Below are positions 1 to 9,394 of a stretch of 64,000 nt of DNA, piece after piece. Origin of the DNA: an uncultured Bacteroidota bacterium (GTDB taxonomy: Bacteria; Bacteroidota; Bacteroidia; Flavobacteriales_F; PHOS-HE28); the NCBI GenBank assembly GCA_902826215.1, contig CADEDY010000011.1, positions 54,560-118,559 of the forward strand, written 5' to 3'. Both the position numbers and the translations under genes were made by a program. Under the pieces are notes generated by a model. It saw nothing but the letters and a program-made list of their open reading frames with translations, ran no database searches and was not told the origin of the DNA. How positions within the stretch are numbered: the stretch's first letter is position 1; each line of letters starts with the position of its first letter.

Positions 1-63
1 GCCAAATTCGTGCGCACCGGGGTGACCACGGTCAAGGAACTCGAGCGGACCACGGTGAAATGA
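1..63 (+). CDS. 3' end of an upstream gene (partial)
   Basis: An open frame enters from the left edge and stops with TGA at 61-63, giving 20 visible C-terminal residues. Its stop overlaps the ATG of the next gene in an ATGA arrangement, so the two are probably co-transcribed and translationally coupled. The tail 'GVTTVKELERTT' weakly recalls the end of GspE/PilB-type ATPases, but it is too short to identify. Confidence 0.6.
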   Translation, partial: AKFVRTGVTTVKELERTTVK

Positions 64-1160
64 GTCAAGAGTTGCAGCCCATGGATCCGATCTACGTGAC
101 GCGCACCTTCCTGCCACCGCGCGCCGAATATGATGCTTGGTTGGATAAGGTCTACACCAGCCATGTGCTTACCAACAACGGGCCGGTTCACCGTGAACTG
201 GAAGAAACGTTACGCAAGCGATTCGACGTGCCGTACTTGAAGTTGATGACCAATGGCACCTTGGCCATCCAACTGGCGATCCGTGCTTTGGGTGTGAAAG
301 GCAAGATCATCACAACGCCCTTCAGCTACGTGGCCACCACCAGTGCCATCCTGTGGGAAGGCTGCGAGCCGGTCTTCGTGGACATCGATCCGCAGACCTG
401 TTGCATCGATCCGAACCTGATCGAAGCGGCCATCACGCCGGATACGAGGGCCATTCTAGCAACGCATGTGTACGGCATACCCTGCGATGTGGAAGCCATC
501 GATGCCATCGCCAAGAAGCACGGGCTCAAGGTGATCTACGATGCGGCACATGCCTTCGATGTCACCTACAAGGGCAAGAGCATCCTTGCATGGGGCGATG
601 CGAGCACCCTGAGCTTCCATGCCACCAAGCTCTTCCATACGGTGGAGGGTGGCGCTGTGATCCTGCACGACGAAGAGGCGGATCATCGGTTACGGTTGCT
701 GCGAAGCTTTGGACATATCGGGGACGAGCACTATTGCTTGGGAATGAATGCCAAGATGAGCGAGGTGCATGCGGCCATGGGCATGGCGGTATTGCCACAT
801 GTTGAGGAATGTATTCGGCAGCGTAAGGAACTGGATGCTTCGTATCGGTTGGTATTGAAGGAACTACCTGTTCGCATGTTGCCGAATTGTCCCGATACGA
901 CGCACAACTACGCTTATTTCCCGGTCTTTTTCAGCGCGGGTGAGGTGCGCCGGAGGGTGCAAGAAGAGTTGGAAGGAATTGGCATCTTTTCACGGAGGTA
1001 TTTCTACCCTTCACTGGATCAATTGCCCTATGTAACGAGTCCTCCGATGGCTGCGTCCGAAGTTGCTGCGGATACTGCATTGAGTTTGCCCTTCTATCCC
1101 GGCCTACCCACACACGTGCCCGCGACCATTGCACAGGTCATTCGCGGGATCATAGGTTAA
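60..1160 (+). CDS. DegT/DnrJ/EryC1/StrS-family sugar aminotransferase
   Basis: This 366-residue protein is a PLP-dependent aminotransferase of the family that aminates nucleotide-linked keto-sugars. The order of family landmarks is clear: 'LTNNGPVHRELE' near residues 37-48, the PLP-phosphate contact region 'TNGTLAIQLA' at 64-73, an Asp-Ala-Ala-His motif at 161-164 (the Asp that contacts the PLP ring nitrogen), and the Schiff-base lysine at about K190 in 'SFHATKLFHTVEGG'. Length is normal for the family. It starts four bases inside the previous gene. The position at the head of a glycan locus suggests it makes a 3- or 4-amino sugar for the polymer; the exact substrate cannot be read from the sequence. 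Confidence 0.9.
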   Translation: MSQELQPMDPIYVTRTFLPPRAEYDAWLDKVYTSHVLTNNGPVHRELEETLRKRFDVPYLKLMTNGTLAIQLAIRALGVKGKIITTPFSYVATTSAILWEGCEPVFVDIDPQTCCIDPNLIEAAITPDTRAILATHVYGIPCDVEAIDAIAKKHGLKVIYDAAHAFDVTYKGKSILAWGDASTLSFHATKLFHTVEGGAVILHDEEADHRLRLLRSFGHIGDEHYCLGMNAKMSEVHAAMGMAVLPHVEECIRQRKELDASYRLVLKELPVRMLPNCPDTTHNYAYFPVFFSAGEVRRRVQEELEGIGIFSRRYFYPSLDQLPYVTSPPMAASEVAADTALSLPFYPGLPTHVPATIAQVIRGIIG

Positions 1161-1179
1161 CGGACCTCTACCTAGAAAA

Positions 1180-2208
1180 ATGATCAAACCGTATACCCCA
1201 TCTGCTTCCCCGATCTTCTTGGTGGGTTCGGAGCGTTCCGGAAGCAATCTGCTGCGCAGCCTCATGGGTAACCATAGCCTTGTAGAGGCGCCGACCGCAC
1301 CGCATTTCTACGATCAATGGGGCCATGCACTTTGGGCATACGGGGATCTTCGTGTACCAGCCAACATGGTGTACTTGATCACCGACATGTTGGACTATGC
1401 GAACCACGAATTCAACAACTGGGCTTTGCAATTGGATGTGGAGAAGGTTGTAGCGGAGCAGGGACCGAAGAGTTTCTGGGATGCCTACGATGTGATCTAT
1501 CGGGCAAAGGCAGCCAAGCATGGAAAGACCATTTTCAGTTCCAAGGATAATCACGTATTCAACTATGCCTTCCAGGTCAAGGCTCGCTGGCCGGATAGTA
1601 AACTGCTGTATTTGTATCGCGACCCCAGGGATCATTGCGCTTCGTGGAAGCAGAAGCCCATGCACCTGAAAACTGTTTGGGATACCATCAATAAATGGGA
1701 GAAGGAGCAGCGCATATGCCTGGACCTTGTGCAACGCCAAGGTGTGGATATGCACTTCATCAGCTACGAGGATCTCATCACAGATACGCCAAAGGTCATG
1801 TCACGTGCATTGAGCTATTGTGGATTGCCCGTGGAGGAGGCATGCTTCCAAACGGACAGCGCCAAACAAAGAGATACCGCCCAGCGCTTCGTTTATTGGG
1901 AGAATCTGGATAAGCCGATCATGCGTGAGAACGCGCGTAAATACAGGAAGACCTTGTCCGAGTCAGAGGTCAACATGATCGAAACGAAGGTCGGTGGGCT
2001 TATGTCCGTGCTGGGTTACGAATGCGAGACCGAACGGAATTGGCGTGTGCCAATGCTACATGAATGGAGGTTGCGCATGGAGCGAAGGAAAGTCGAATCA
2101 AAGGATCGGGAGCATCTGGAGAAGGAGCTGGCGCTCCTGCACAGCAAGGTGAAGTGTCGGAACGAGATACGGAAACGGGCTGAATCCAGACCTGTCGATC
2201 GCAAATAG
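1180..2208 (+). CDS. PAPS-dependent sulfotransferase
   Basis: The 342-residue product carries the two PAPS-binding signatures of sulfotransferases. The 5'-phosphosulfate loop is 'VGSERSGSNLLRSLM' near residues 13-27, and the 3'-phosphate motif is 'LYRDPRDHCASW' near 146-157. No signal peptide or membrane segment is seen, so it should act in the cytoplasm on a carbohydrate or lipid-linked acceptor. The last 40 residues are strongly charged. It begins 19 bases after the aminotransferase. A second, dissimilar sulfotransferase lies at 3194, and the PAPS-making genes cysD and cysNC begin at 4556, which supports sulfation of the surface glycan. The acceptor is unknown. Confidence 0.85.
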   Translation: MIKPYTPSASPIFLVGSERSGSNLLRSLMGNHSLVEAPTAPHFYDQWGHALWAYGDLRVPANMVYLITDMLDYANHEFNNWALQLDVEKVVAEQGPKSFWDAYDVIYRAKAAKHGKTIFSSKDNHVFNYAFQVKARWPDSKLLYLYRDPRDHCASWKQKPMHLKTVWDTINKWEKEQRICLDLVQRQGVDMHFISYEDLITDTPKVMSRALSYCGLPVEEACFQTDSAKQRDTAQRFVYWENLDKPIMRENARKYRKTLSESEVNMIETKVGGLMSVLGYECETERNWRVPMLHEWRLRMERRKVESKDREHLEKELALLHSKVKCRNEIRKRAESRPVDRK

Positions 2209-2462
2209 AGAGAGGGCTTGATCGGATGATTGAAATATCACTGTGGGGTCGACCGATGTGCAAAAGCAGCGAGCCTATACTGAGATGGTTGGTCCATTTA
2301 TCCTGAGCTGGCGCGTGTCCTCGCAATCAGCTGTTTGCAAAGTGGAGAAATGCGACTTTTAGCCGTGTGGCGGCCAATGTCTTGTAATATTGGGTGCATG
2401 GGATCATCCATAAGGATTGTTCTGCGGTTCTTCTGCGCTTGCTTCGTGAAAGTGAACCGATC

Positions 2463-3194
2463 ATGGTCATGAATAGTTCAGTGGATAGACCTGCAATTGC
2501 GATCATGCAGCCCTATTTGTTTCCCAACTTGGGCTACTTCCAACTGATCCATCTGGTCGATCGTTTTGTGATCTATGATGATGTCAACTTCATTAAACAA
2601 GGTTGGATCAATAGAAATAGGATTTTGGTCGCTGGTCGTGACCATCTTTTTACGTTACCGATCAGCAAGATCAGTTCATTTAGTCTGATCAATGAAGTGC
2701 TCGTTGAGAAAGGTCTATACCCCAATTGGCGCGAGAAATTCTTGCGGTCTCTATCTCAGGCATATGCCCGAGCTCCTCATAAGACCGAAACGATCGAACT
2801 TGTTGAGAGCGTCTTAGCTAAGAATGCTTCGCATATCTCAACTCTGGCGAAGGATAGTCTAGAGGCAGTTGCCAAGCACGTCGGACTCGCTACGGAATTT
2901 GTACAAACCTCTTCTGTCTATAAGAATGTTCAATTGAAAGCACAAGAACGTGTAATTGATATTTGCAGAATAGAGAAGGCTGCGCACTACATCAATCCTC
3001 AAGGGGGAAAGGACTTGTATGATCATCCGACCTTTCAAAGTCATGGCATAAGGCTCTCTTTCGTTCAACCCGGTCTTCGGCCATACCGTCAAATGAACAA
3101 TGAGTTTGTTCCTGGGCTTTCGATCATCGATGTGTTGATGTTCAATCCCAAGGAAAAAGTGCTATCGATGATGGGTGACGCTGATCTGAACTGA
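2463..3194 (+). CDS. WbqC-like family protein
   Basis: A 243-residue protein of the WbqC family, found in O-antigen and capsule loci; the biochemical role of the family is not settled, though amide or acyl transfer to sugar amino groups has been suggested. The N-terminal signature 'IMQPYLFPNLGYFQLI' is plain, followed by 'VIYDDVNFIKQGWINRN'. The open frame extends upstream to a GTG at 2394, but ATG 2463 (or 2469) gives the usual family length, and a near-consensus minus-7 box (TAATATTG, 2385-2392) would put the transcript start close to 2399, inside the longer frame. Three sampled 60-base lines of the gene read 38-48 percent GC, below most neighbours, which hints at separate acquisition. The stop shares one base with the next ATG. 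Confidence 0.85.
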   Translation: MVMNSSVDRPAIAIMQPYLFPNLGYFQLIHLVDRFVIYDDVNFIKQGWINRNRILVAGRDHLFTLPISKISSFSLINEVLVEKGLYPNWREKFLRSLSQAYARAPHKTETIELVESVLAKNASHISTLAKDSLEAVAKHVGLATEFVQTSSVYKNVQLKAQERVIDICRIEKAAHYINPQGGKDLYDHPTFQSHGIRLSFVQPGLRPYRQMNNEFVPGLSIIDVLMFNPKEKVLSMMGDADLN

Positions 3195-4009
3195 TGCCGG
3201 TCCCTAGCAATTTCCTATCCATCCAAAGTGTTCCGCGTTCCGGCTCCTCTTGGTTGGGACAGATCTTCCGAAGCTCTGAGCGGGTCGCGTTCCGCTTCCA
3301 GCCGCTTTTCTCCTATGCCTTCAAAGGGCAATTGGATGTGAACAGTACCAGAGAAGAGATCCGTGGCTTCTTCGAGGATATCTACCGAACGACGGATGCC
3401 TTCGTGCTCCAGCGAGACCGGGCCATTCATGTGGATTATCCGGAGGTCACAGAACGTCAAGATGTTACCCACTTGGTGATGAAAGAGGTGCGTTACAATA
3501 ACCTCGTTCGGAACATGGTAGAGCAGGTCCCCGAGATCAAGATCATTGGACTGGTCAGACATCCATGCGCTGTGATCGATAGTTGGATCAATGCACCGCG
3601 AGAATTCAAGCCGGAATGGAAGGTGGAAGAGGAGTGGCGCAGTGGTGCGAAGAAGAATCTGGGGAGACCCGAGGAGGCCTTCGGCTTCGACAAATGGAAG
3701 GAAGTCGCCGAACTATTCACCGATCTGGAAGCATCACATCCGAAGCAAGTGAAGGTTCTGCGCTACGCCGATCTGAATGCCGACCCGATCACCGTGGTGA
3801 AGGACCTGTTCCGTTTCTGTGATCTGGAGTTCGGATCGAGTGTCGAGGACTTCATTCATCAGAGCAGGAGCAAGGAGGGTGCAGATGCGAATAGTGTCTA
3901 TCGCAAGGTGCGTGAGGATATTGCCTGGAAGGAGCGCCTGCCGTTATACATTGCGGCTACGATCCACCACGAGATCGGCTCGGGGGCTTTGTCACGGTTC
4001 TTGGTCTAA
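3194..4009 (+). CDS. sulfotransferase family protein
   Basis: A 271-residue predicted sulfotransferase. The PAPS 5'-phosphosulfate loop is 'SVPRSGSSWLGQIF' near residues 12-25, and the 3'-phosphate-binding segment is 'IGLVRHPCAVIDSWI' near 116-130. No signal peptide is seen. It is coupled to the WbqC gene by a TGATG junction. It differs clearly from the sulfotransferase at 1180 outside the two motifs, so the locus probably sulfates two positions or two acceptors. The acceptor cannot be predicted. Confidence 0.82.
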   Translation: MPVPSNFLSIQSVPRSGSSWLGQIFRSSERVAFRFQPLFSYAFKGQLDVNSTREEIRGFFEDIYRTTDAFVLQRDRAIHVDYPEVTERQDVTHLVMKEVRYNNLVRNMVEQVPEIKIIGLVRHPCAVIDSWINAPREFKPEWKVEEEWRSGAKKNLGRPEEAFGFDKWKEVAELFTDLEASHPKQVKVLRYADLNADPITVVKDLFRFCDLEFGSSVEDFIHQSRSKEGADANSVYRKVREDIAWKERLPLYIAATIHHEIGSGALSRFLV

Positions 4010-4036
4010 AGGCGCCTTCACCTTTTTCTATTGGTT

Positions 4037-4053
4037 GTCCGATCGTATCGGAC
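4037..4053. repeat. inverted repeat, 7-base arms
   Basis: GTCCGAT and ATCGGAC flank a three-base spacer. There is no T-run on either side, so it does not resemble an intrinsic terminator; it could be a protein-binding site or chance. It lies 27 bases after the stop of the second sulfotransferase. Confidence 0.4.
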
Positions 4054-4227
4054 CAGGGCCCGTTCGTTCTCGAGAGCATGTGGCTTGACCCCTGTTGAAA
4101 CTGTACAGTGCACAATATGCTGGTGCCAACACCTTTGGCAGGGAGGCCGAGGATCACGCGAGGTGACCACCTGTTCGCGTAAGGTGCCTTCCCCCACGTG
4201 GTCATCGGCCTCCGTCCTCGGTCGATA

Positions 4228-4244
4228 AGCACAATTTTTGTGCT
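4228..4244. repeat. inverted repeat, 7-base arms
   Basis: AGCACAA and TTGTGCT flank a TTT spacer, about 310 bases upstream of cysD. The form suits an operator or a small hairpin. No tract of T residues follows on either strand. Confidence 0.4.
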
Positions 4245-4555
4245 CAGGATCGCACTATGCATGATCGCGGAACCACCGATCCACCTCGGAACGCCGCGCA
4301 ATTCGTACCCGCGCACATGAAAGTCCTACCGACGTTGGCACAAGTGACTTAGCTCACGTGATCGACAGCCGCCTGGCCAGCATATCCCGGCAGGGCTTTC
4401 TGATCCGGAGTGCACTGCGGTCGGATGTGCATTCAAGCGCTGGAATTCCGGGGAATGGAGGCTTTGGACCCTGAAGGATCAACTCCACGATTTTCCCGAC
4501 CTTCGCGGCCCGGTCGGCCACCCCTGATGGGCAGGCTGGCCTTGAGCGAGCAGGT

Positions 4556-5440
4556 ATGAAGGAACTTGAATCCGAATCGATCGAGATCATCCGCGAGGCG
4601 GTGGCCACGGCGCGCAATCCGGTGATGATGTATTCCGTGGGGAAGGACTCCTCGGTGATGCTGCATTTGGCGCGCAAAGCCTTCCATCCGGCCCCGCCGC
4701 CCTTCCCGCTGCTCCACGTGGATACCCAGTGGAAGTTCAAGGAGATGTATACCCACCGGGCGCGCATGGTGAAGGAGAGCGGCATGCGACTGATCACGCA
4801 CACCAATCCGGAAGGCATCACGCAGGGCATCGGCCCCTTCACCCACGGCAGCAACTACCACACCGATGTGATGAAGACCCAGGCCTTGAAACAGGCGCTG
4901 GACATGCACCAATTCGACCTGGTCTTCGGTGGAGCCCGTCGGGATGAGGAGAAGAGCCGTGCGAAGGAGCGTGTGTTCTCCTTCCGCAGCGCCGGTCATC
5001 GCTGGGACCCCAAGGCCCAACGCCCGGAGCTTTGGAACCTCTACAACACCCGGATCCAGAAGGACGAGTCCATCCGCGTGTTCCCGATCAGCAACTGGAC
5101 CGAGCAGGACATCTGGAACTACATCCTGCAAGAACGCATCCCCATCGTACCGCTCTACCTCGCAGCCGAACGCCCGGTGGTGAAGTTCAACGGCCAATGG
5201 ATCATGGTGGATGATGATCGGTATCCTTTCAAGGAAGGCGAGCAAGCGGTGATGAAGAAGGTCCGTTTCCGCACCCTGGGTTGCTGGCCGCTCACCGCAG
5301 CCGTGGAATCCGAAGCCGACACGCTGGAAGCCGTGATCGCGGAAACCCTGAATGCGCGTGGCTCGGAACGGGAGGGCCGCATGATCGACTCGGACGAACC
5401 GGGTTCGATGGAGAAGAAGAAACAGGAAGGCTATTTCTGA
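4556..5440 (+). CDS. cysD: sulfate adenylyltransferase subunit 2
   Basis: CysD is the catalytic PP-loop subunit of ATP sulfurylase; with CysN it makes adenosine 5'-phosphosulfate from ATP and sulfate. The 294-residue length fits the family. The PP-loop '[13 protein letters not shown]' sits at residues 26-38, followed by '[10 protein letters not shown]', '[20 protein letters not shown]' and '[14 protein letters not shown]', all standard CysD landmarks. The stop (5438-5440) overlaps the ATG of cysNC by one base, so the two subunits are translationally coupled. Its place next to two sulfotransferases, with no sulfite-forming reductase genes in the window, points to PAPS supply for glycan sulfation rather than only cysteine synthesis (inference). 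Confidence 0.97.
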   Translation: MKELESESIEIIREAVATARNPVMMYSVGKDSSVMLHLARKAFHPAPPPFPLLHVDTQWKFKEMYTHRARMVKESGMRLITHTNPEGITQGIGPFTHGSNYHTDVMKTQALKQALDMHQFDLVFGGARRDEEKSRAKERVFSFRSAGHRWDPKAQRPELWNLYNTRIQKDESIRVFPISNWTEQDIWNYILQERIPIVPLYLAAERPVVKFNGQWIMVDDDRYPFKEGEQAVMKKVRFRTLGCWPLTAAVESEADTLEAVIAETLNARGSEREGRMIDSDEPGSMEKKKQEGYF

Positions 5441-7314
5441 TGGAGCAGCTACACGCGAAAGATGTCCTTGCCTTCGTGGAAGGACAGGGGAAAAAGGAAA
5501 CGCTGCGTTTCATCACCTGCGGCAGTGTGGACGATGGCAAGAGCACGCTCATCGGTCGGTTGTTGTACGAGAGCAAGAACATCTTCGACGATCAATTGCA
5601 GGCCCTCGAGAGCGACTCCAAGCGCTACGGCACACAAGGGGAGAAGATGGACATGGCCTTGCTCGTGGATGGCCTGCAGGCCGAGCGGGAACAGGGCATC
5701 ACCATCGACGTGGCCTACCGGTTCTTCAGCACGGAGAAACGTCGTTTCATCGTAGCCGATACGCCGGGCCACGAGCAGTACACGCGCAACATGGCCACGG
5801 GTGCATCCACGGCCCACGTCGCCGTGATCCTCGTGGATGCGCGCAAGGGCGTGCTCGTGCAAACGCGCAGGCATAGCCGTATCGCCAGCCTCATGGGCAT
5901 CAAGCAGGTGGTGCTGGCGGTGAACAAGATGGACCTGGTGGGCTACGACCAACTGGTCTTCGATTCCATTGTTTCGGAGTACCGTGCTTTCGCCGCCGAT
6001 CTCGGTTTCGAAGGGCTTCAGGCGATACCACTGTCCGGTCTGGATGGCGACAACGTGGTGACCCGGACCGAGAACCTCGCGTGGTACGATGGCCCGAGCT
6101 TGATCCACTACTTGGAGACCGTGGAGATCCACACCGCATCGGACCGTGGTGCATTCCGCCTACCCGTGCAATTGGTGAATCGCCCCAACTTGGATTTTCG
6201 GGGATTCTGCGGACGTATTGCAGAAGGCACCGTGAAGCCCGGCGATCAGGTGCGCGTGTTGCCATCGGGCGTGCGTACCACGGTGAAAGCCGTGATCGAC
6301 GGTTTCGAGGAAGTAGGAGCGGCCCACGCAGGTAATTCAATCACGATCACGCTGAACGATGAGGTGGACGCGAGTCGCGGTGACGTGATCGTGGCTGCGG
6401 ATCGACCGGCCGAGGTGGCCGATCAGTTCGAAGCCAAGTTGTTATGGATGGCCGAGCACGCCATGTCGCCCGGCCGCCAGTACCTGATGAAGTTGGGGTG
6501 CAAGGAGGTCACGGCCACCATTATGGGCATCAAGTACCGGCAGGATGTGAACACCGGTGGGCACATGGCCGCCAAGACCTTGGAACTGAACGAGATCGCG
6601 ACCGTGGACATTTCCACCAGCGCCCCGCTCGTCTTCGAACCGTACGGGACGAACAAGTTGCTCGGCAGCTTCATCCTCATCGACAAGCTCACCTTCGAGA
6701 CCGTGGGGGCGGGGATGATCGATTTCGCCCTGCGTCGCGCCAGCAACATCCACTGGCAGGCGTTGGAATTGGACCGCAATGCGCGGGCGGCGATGAAGCA
6801 CCAGGAACCGCGGTGCATCTGGCTCACCGGCCTGTCCGGATCGGGCAAGTCCACCATCGCCGATCTGCTGGAGAAGCGATTGTACTCCCAGGGCAAGCAC
6901 ACGTACTTACTCGATGGCGACAACGTACGCCACGGGCTGAATCGCGACCTGGGCTTCACCGAGGCCGATCGGGTGGAGAACATCCGCCGCGTGGCCGAGG
7001 TGTCCAAGCTCATGGTGGATGCGGGCCTCATCGTCATCGTCAGCTTCATCAGTCCGTTCCGCACCGAACGCCGCATGGCACGCGACCTGTTCCACGAAGG
7101 CGAGTTCGTAGAAGTCTTCGTGGACACCCCATTAGAGGAGTGCGAACGCCGCGATGTCAAAGGACTGTACGCCAAGGCCCGCAAAGGTGAATTGAAGAAC
7201 TTCACGGGCATCGATAGTGAGTATGAGGTTCCGGAGTCTCCGGAGATCCATCTGCGAACGACCGGGCTGACCCCGGAGGTTTGCGCCGAACAGGTGTTGA
7301 AAGGCTTGCAGTAA
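5440..7314 (+). CDS. cysNC: bifunctional sulfate adenylyltransferase subunit 1 / adenylylsulfate kinase
   Basis: A 624-residue fusion of CysN (GTPase that drives ATP sulfurylase) and CysC (APS kinase that makes PAPS). The GTPase domain shows G1 'GSVDDGKS' at residues 28-35, 'DTPGHEQY' at 107-114 and 'NKMD' at 162-165, followed by EF-Tu-like beta-barrel domains. The kinase domain starts near residue 455 with P-loop 'GLSGSGKST' at 464-472 and then '[16 protein letters not shown]' and '[17 protein letters not shown]'. The open frame extends upstream inside cysD, but ATG 5440, overlapping the cysD stop, matches the start of known CysN proteins. The enzyme completes PAPS synthesis in the cytoplasm. 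Confidence 0.96.
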   Translation: MEQLHAKDVLAFVEGQGKKETLRFITCGSVDDGKSTLIGRLLYESKNIFDDQLQALESDSKRYGTQGEKMDMALLVDGLQAEREQGITIDVAYRFFSTEKRRFIVADTPGHEQYTRNMATGASTAHVAVILVDARKGVLVQTRRHSRIASLMGIKQVVLAVNKMDLVGYDQLVFDSIVSEYRAFAADLGFEGLQAIPLSGLDGDNVVTRTENLAWYDGPSLIHYLETVEIHTASDRGAFRLPVQLVNRPNLDFRGFCGRIAEGTVKPGDQVRVLPSGVRTTVKAVIDGFEEVGAAHAGNSITITLNDEVDASRGDVIVAADRPAEVADQFEAKLLWMAEHAMSPGRQYLMKLGCKEVTATIMGIKYRQDVNTGGHMAAKTLELNEIATVDISTSAPLVFEPYGTNKLLGSFILIDKLTFETVGAGMIDFALRRASNIHWQALELDRNARAAMKHQEPRCIWLTGLSGSGKSTIADLLEKRLYSQGKHTYLLDGDNVRHGLNRDLGFTEADRVENIRRVAEVSKLMVDAGLIVIVSFISPFRTERRMARDLFHEGEFVEVFVDTPLEECERRDVKGLYAKARKGELKNFTGIDSEYEVPESPEIHLRTTGLTPEVCAEQVLKGLQ

Positions 7315-7317
7315 GGG

Positions 7318-8106
7318 ATGGACTGGAAGCTCATTCTAGCAGGTGCCTTGATCGGCCTCATGGTAGGGCTCACCGGGGTTGGTGGCGGGGCGTTGATGAC
7401 CCCGATCCTCTTGCTCCTGTTCGGCGTGCCGGCCTTGGCTGCGGTCGGCACTGACCTCTGGTTCGCAGCCATCACCAAGCTCTTCGCTACGCCCGTGCAC
7501 CAACGCAACAACCTGATCGACTGGCAGGTGGTGAAGCGGCTCTGGCTCGGCAGCCTCACGGCCTCCACGGCCACGTTGGCCTGGCTGCACGTCAACCCCA
7601 TCGAAGTCGGTTCCATCCATCTCGTGAAAGGGGCCGTGGCGATCACGGTGATGATCACGGCTGTCGCGATGTTGTTCCAACGTCGGCTGCACGCATTGGG
7701 CCGCTCGTATCGCATTACCGAGGGGGTTCGGTTCAAGAACATGCAAGGACCGCTCACCGTGGCCGCAGGGGTGTTGCTGGGTGTGCTCGTCACATTCACT
7801 TCCGTGGGGGCTGGCGCACTCGGTGCGGTCTTTCTGGTCTACCTCTACCCACTACGCCTAACGCCGCCGCGACTCATCGCCACGGACATCGTACACGCGA
7901 TCCCCTTGGCCATTTTCGCTGGCACCGGGCACCTGCTTCTTGGCAATGTCGACTTCAGTCTGCTTGGGAACCTGTTGCTGGGCTCCATTCCAGCGGTGAT
8001 CGTCGGTGCCATGCTCTCGGCGCGGTTGCCTCACGCGTATCTGCGGATTGCTCTGGTGGTGGTTTTGTTCGCGGCTGGCAGCAAGTTGATGTGGTCGTTG
8101 TTCTGA
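7318..8106 (+). CDS. TauE/SafE-family sulfur-anion permease
   Basis: A 262-residue polytopic membrane protein of the TauE/SafE (DUF81) family. The N-terminus has the family motif 'GLMVGLTGVGGGALMTPILL', and a second internal repeat carries 'LLGVLVTFTSVGAGALGAVF'. About eight hydrophobic segments can be counted. Family members move sulfite, sulfoacetate or other organosulfur anions, and some act as sulfate importers. The gene starts three bases after the cysNC stop, so sulfate uptake for PAPS synthesis, or release of a sulfur anion, is the likely task; direction cannot be told from the sequence. Confidence 0.87.
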   Translation: MDWKLILAGALIGLMVGLTGVGGGALMTPILLLLFGVPALAAVGTDLWFAAITKLFATPVHQRNNLIDWQVVKRLWLGSLTASTATLAWLHVNPIEVGSIHLVKGAVAITVMITAVAMLFQRRLHALGRSYRITEGVRFKNMQGPLTVAAGVLLGVLVTFTSVGAGALGAVFLVYLYPLRLTPPRLIATDIVHAIPLAIFAGTGHLLLGNVDFSLLGNLLLGSIPAVIVGAMLSARLPHAYLRIALVVVLFAAGSKLMWSLF

Positions 8107-8117
8107 TCGATCGTACC

Positions 8118-9149
8118 ATGGCCACCCGGGAGCTACCGAACGAGGTGTTGAAAAGCACACCACTCGTGAGCGTGATGGTCACGACATATCAGCACGCACC
8201 ATTCATCGAAGCGTGCCTGAAGGGGATCCTGGAGCAGCGCACCGACTTCGCCGTGGAGTTGTTGTTGGGCGAGGACGAAAGCACCGACGGCACGCGGGAG
8301 ATCTGCGAACGCATCGCAGCGGCCCAAACCGATCGCATCCGGCTTTTCCTGCGCTCCCGCAAGGATGTGATCAAAGTATTCGGGAAGCCCACGGGGCGGG
8401 CGAATTTCCTGCACCTGATGAGCATGGCACGCGGGAAGTACGTGGCCTTCTGCGAAGGGGATGATCATTGGATCGACCCGTTTAAATTGCAACGACAGGT
8501 GGATGCCATGGAGCGGGATCCCGAAGCGACCGGCTGTTTCACCAATGCTTACAACGAAAAGGACGGTGCGCGCACCGAATTCCTGGGCGTGTACAACAAG
8601 TATCCCGATGGCCCCATCGTGCGCGAGCGGGAGCACTTGCATGGCCAAGGCTTTCCTACCTGCACCTTCCTTTATCGAAGAGATCAGGCCAAGGGCTTCG
8701 AAGACATCCACATGCGCTTCGGCGGTGGCGATACGCCGCTATTCACCCTTCTGCTAGGGCGCGGTCACTTCATCTTCCAACCCGAATTCACGGGTGTACG
8801 TGCGATCCATCCGGGCGGGATCTATTCCATGCAGGGTGCTGTTCATCACCTGCGCGTGCAGTTGGTGAACATCCATGAGCAGGACAAGCTGAGCAACTAC
8901 CGCCACCACGACGTCATCCAACTCCGGAAGGAATACGCCTTGAAGAAGGGCTGGCGCGAGGCCATGGAAAAAGAGAACTGGGAGTTGGCCAGGTTGGTAT
9001 GGAAGTACGCTGTGCGCGACCGTGCTTTGCTCGGATGGAGCCTTTCGTACACCGTATTGGCAGGTCTTCGCATACATGTTCCAAAGGGCTATTCCCGCAC
9101 CGTGGGCGTGCTCGGTCGTATCCGCAGGCAGTTCGCTGGCCCGCGTTGA
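8118..9149 (+). CDS. glycosyltransferase family 2
   Basis: A 343-residue GT-A-fold transferase. The GT2 start 'VSVMVTTYQHAPFIEACL' is at about residues 17-34, with the nucleotide-binding 'GEDESTDGT' and the metal-binding region 'CEGDDHWIDP' following. No membrane segment is seen. The open frame continues upstream into the permease gene; ATG 8118, 11 bases after that stop, is the sensible start. It may belong to the same transcript as the sulfur genes. Donor and acceptor are unknown. Confidence 0.87.
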   Translation: MATRELPNEVLKSTPLVSVMVTTYQHAPFIEACLKGILEQRTDFAVELLLGEDESTDGTREICERIAAAQTDRIRLFLRSRKDVIKVFGKPTGRANFLHLMSMARGKYVAFCEGDDHWIDPFKLQRQVDAMERDPEATGCFTNAYNEKDGARTEFLGVYNKYPDGPIVREREHLHGQGFPTCTFLYRRDQAKGFEDIHMRFGGGDTPLFTLLLGRGHFIFQPEFTGVRAIHPGGIYSMQGAVHHLRVQLVNIHEQDKLSNYRHHDVIQLRKEYALKKGWREAMEKENWELARLVWKYAVRDRALLGWSLSYTVLAGLRIHVPKGYSRTVGVLGRIRRQFAGPR

Positions 9150-9309
9150 TCGACTGTTCGGAGCGGTCCGTTCTGGGTGTATCGGCAATCCTTCCAGCGG
9201 GGATATCCCGGTCCATCCGTGGTCCAAGCTTTCGGATCCGACAAGGCCGCATCGGCAATGAAGGATCGCGATGGCCGGTCCGTAGCAATGATCACCTGCG
9301 GCCATGGGT

Positions 9310-9317
9310 TATCTTCG
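9310..9317 (+). promoter_or_regulatory. candidate minus-7 promoter box (TATCTTCG)
   Basis: One mismatch from the Bacteroidota minus-7 consensus TAnnTTTG, 77 bases before the start of the sialyltransferase-like gene, in a 245-base gap that otherwise holds no gene. No clear minus-33 TTG is at the expected spacing. Confidence 0.3.
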
Positions 9318-9394
9318 CACGGTGTCCATGGTGTTGAAAGATCATAGTTCCCGGTCGTTGCGGACCTGCTTGACCATCGGTTCGTGTAGGAGGG

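Larger units (their letters stand above)
4010..4555. other. 546-base non-coding stretch before cysD
   Basis: I see no convincing gene here; both-strand open frames run on into, or start inside, cysD and look like shadows. The stretch contains two perfect seven-base inverted repeats, listed separately, and two CACGTG palindromes (4195-4200 and 4355-4360). No exact TAnnTTTG promoter box was found near the cysD start. The length is unusual in a locus where most genes abut or overlap, so it may hold a promoter and control region for the PAPS operon. Confidence 0.5.

Noticed and set aside
4037..4053. Hairpin as a terminator after the sulfotransferase
   Set aside because: No T-run follows on either strand.
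4354..5245. Minus-strand open frames over the cysD leader and cysD
   Set aside because: They depend on cysD coding sequence for most of their length and show no domain; treated as shadows.
6423..7799. Long minus-strand open frame opposite cysNC and the TauE gene
   Set aside because: It has no recognisable motif, is rich in Arg and Ser as shadow frames are, and lies opposite two well-identified genes.
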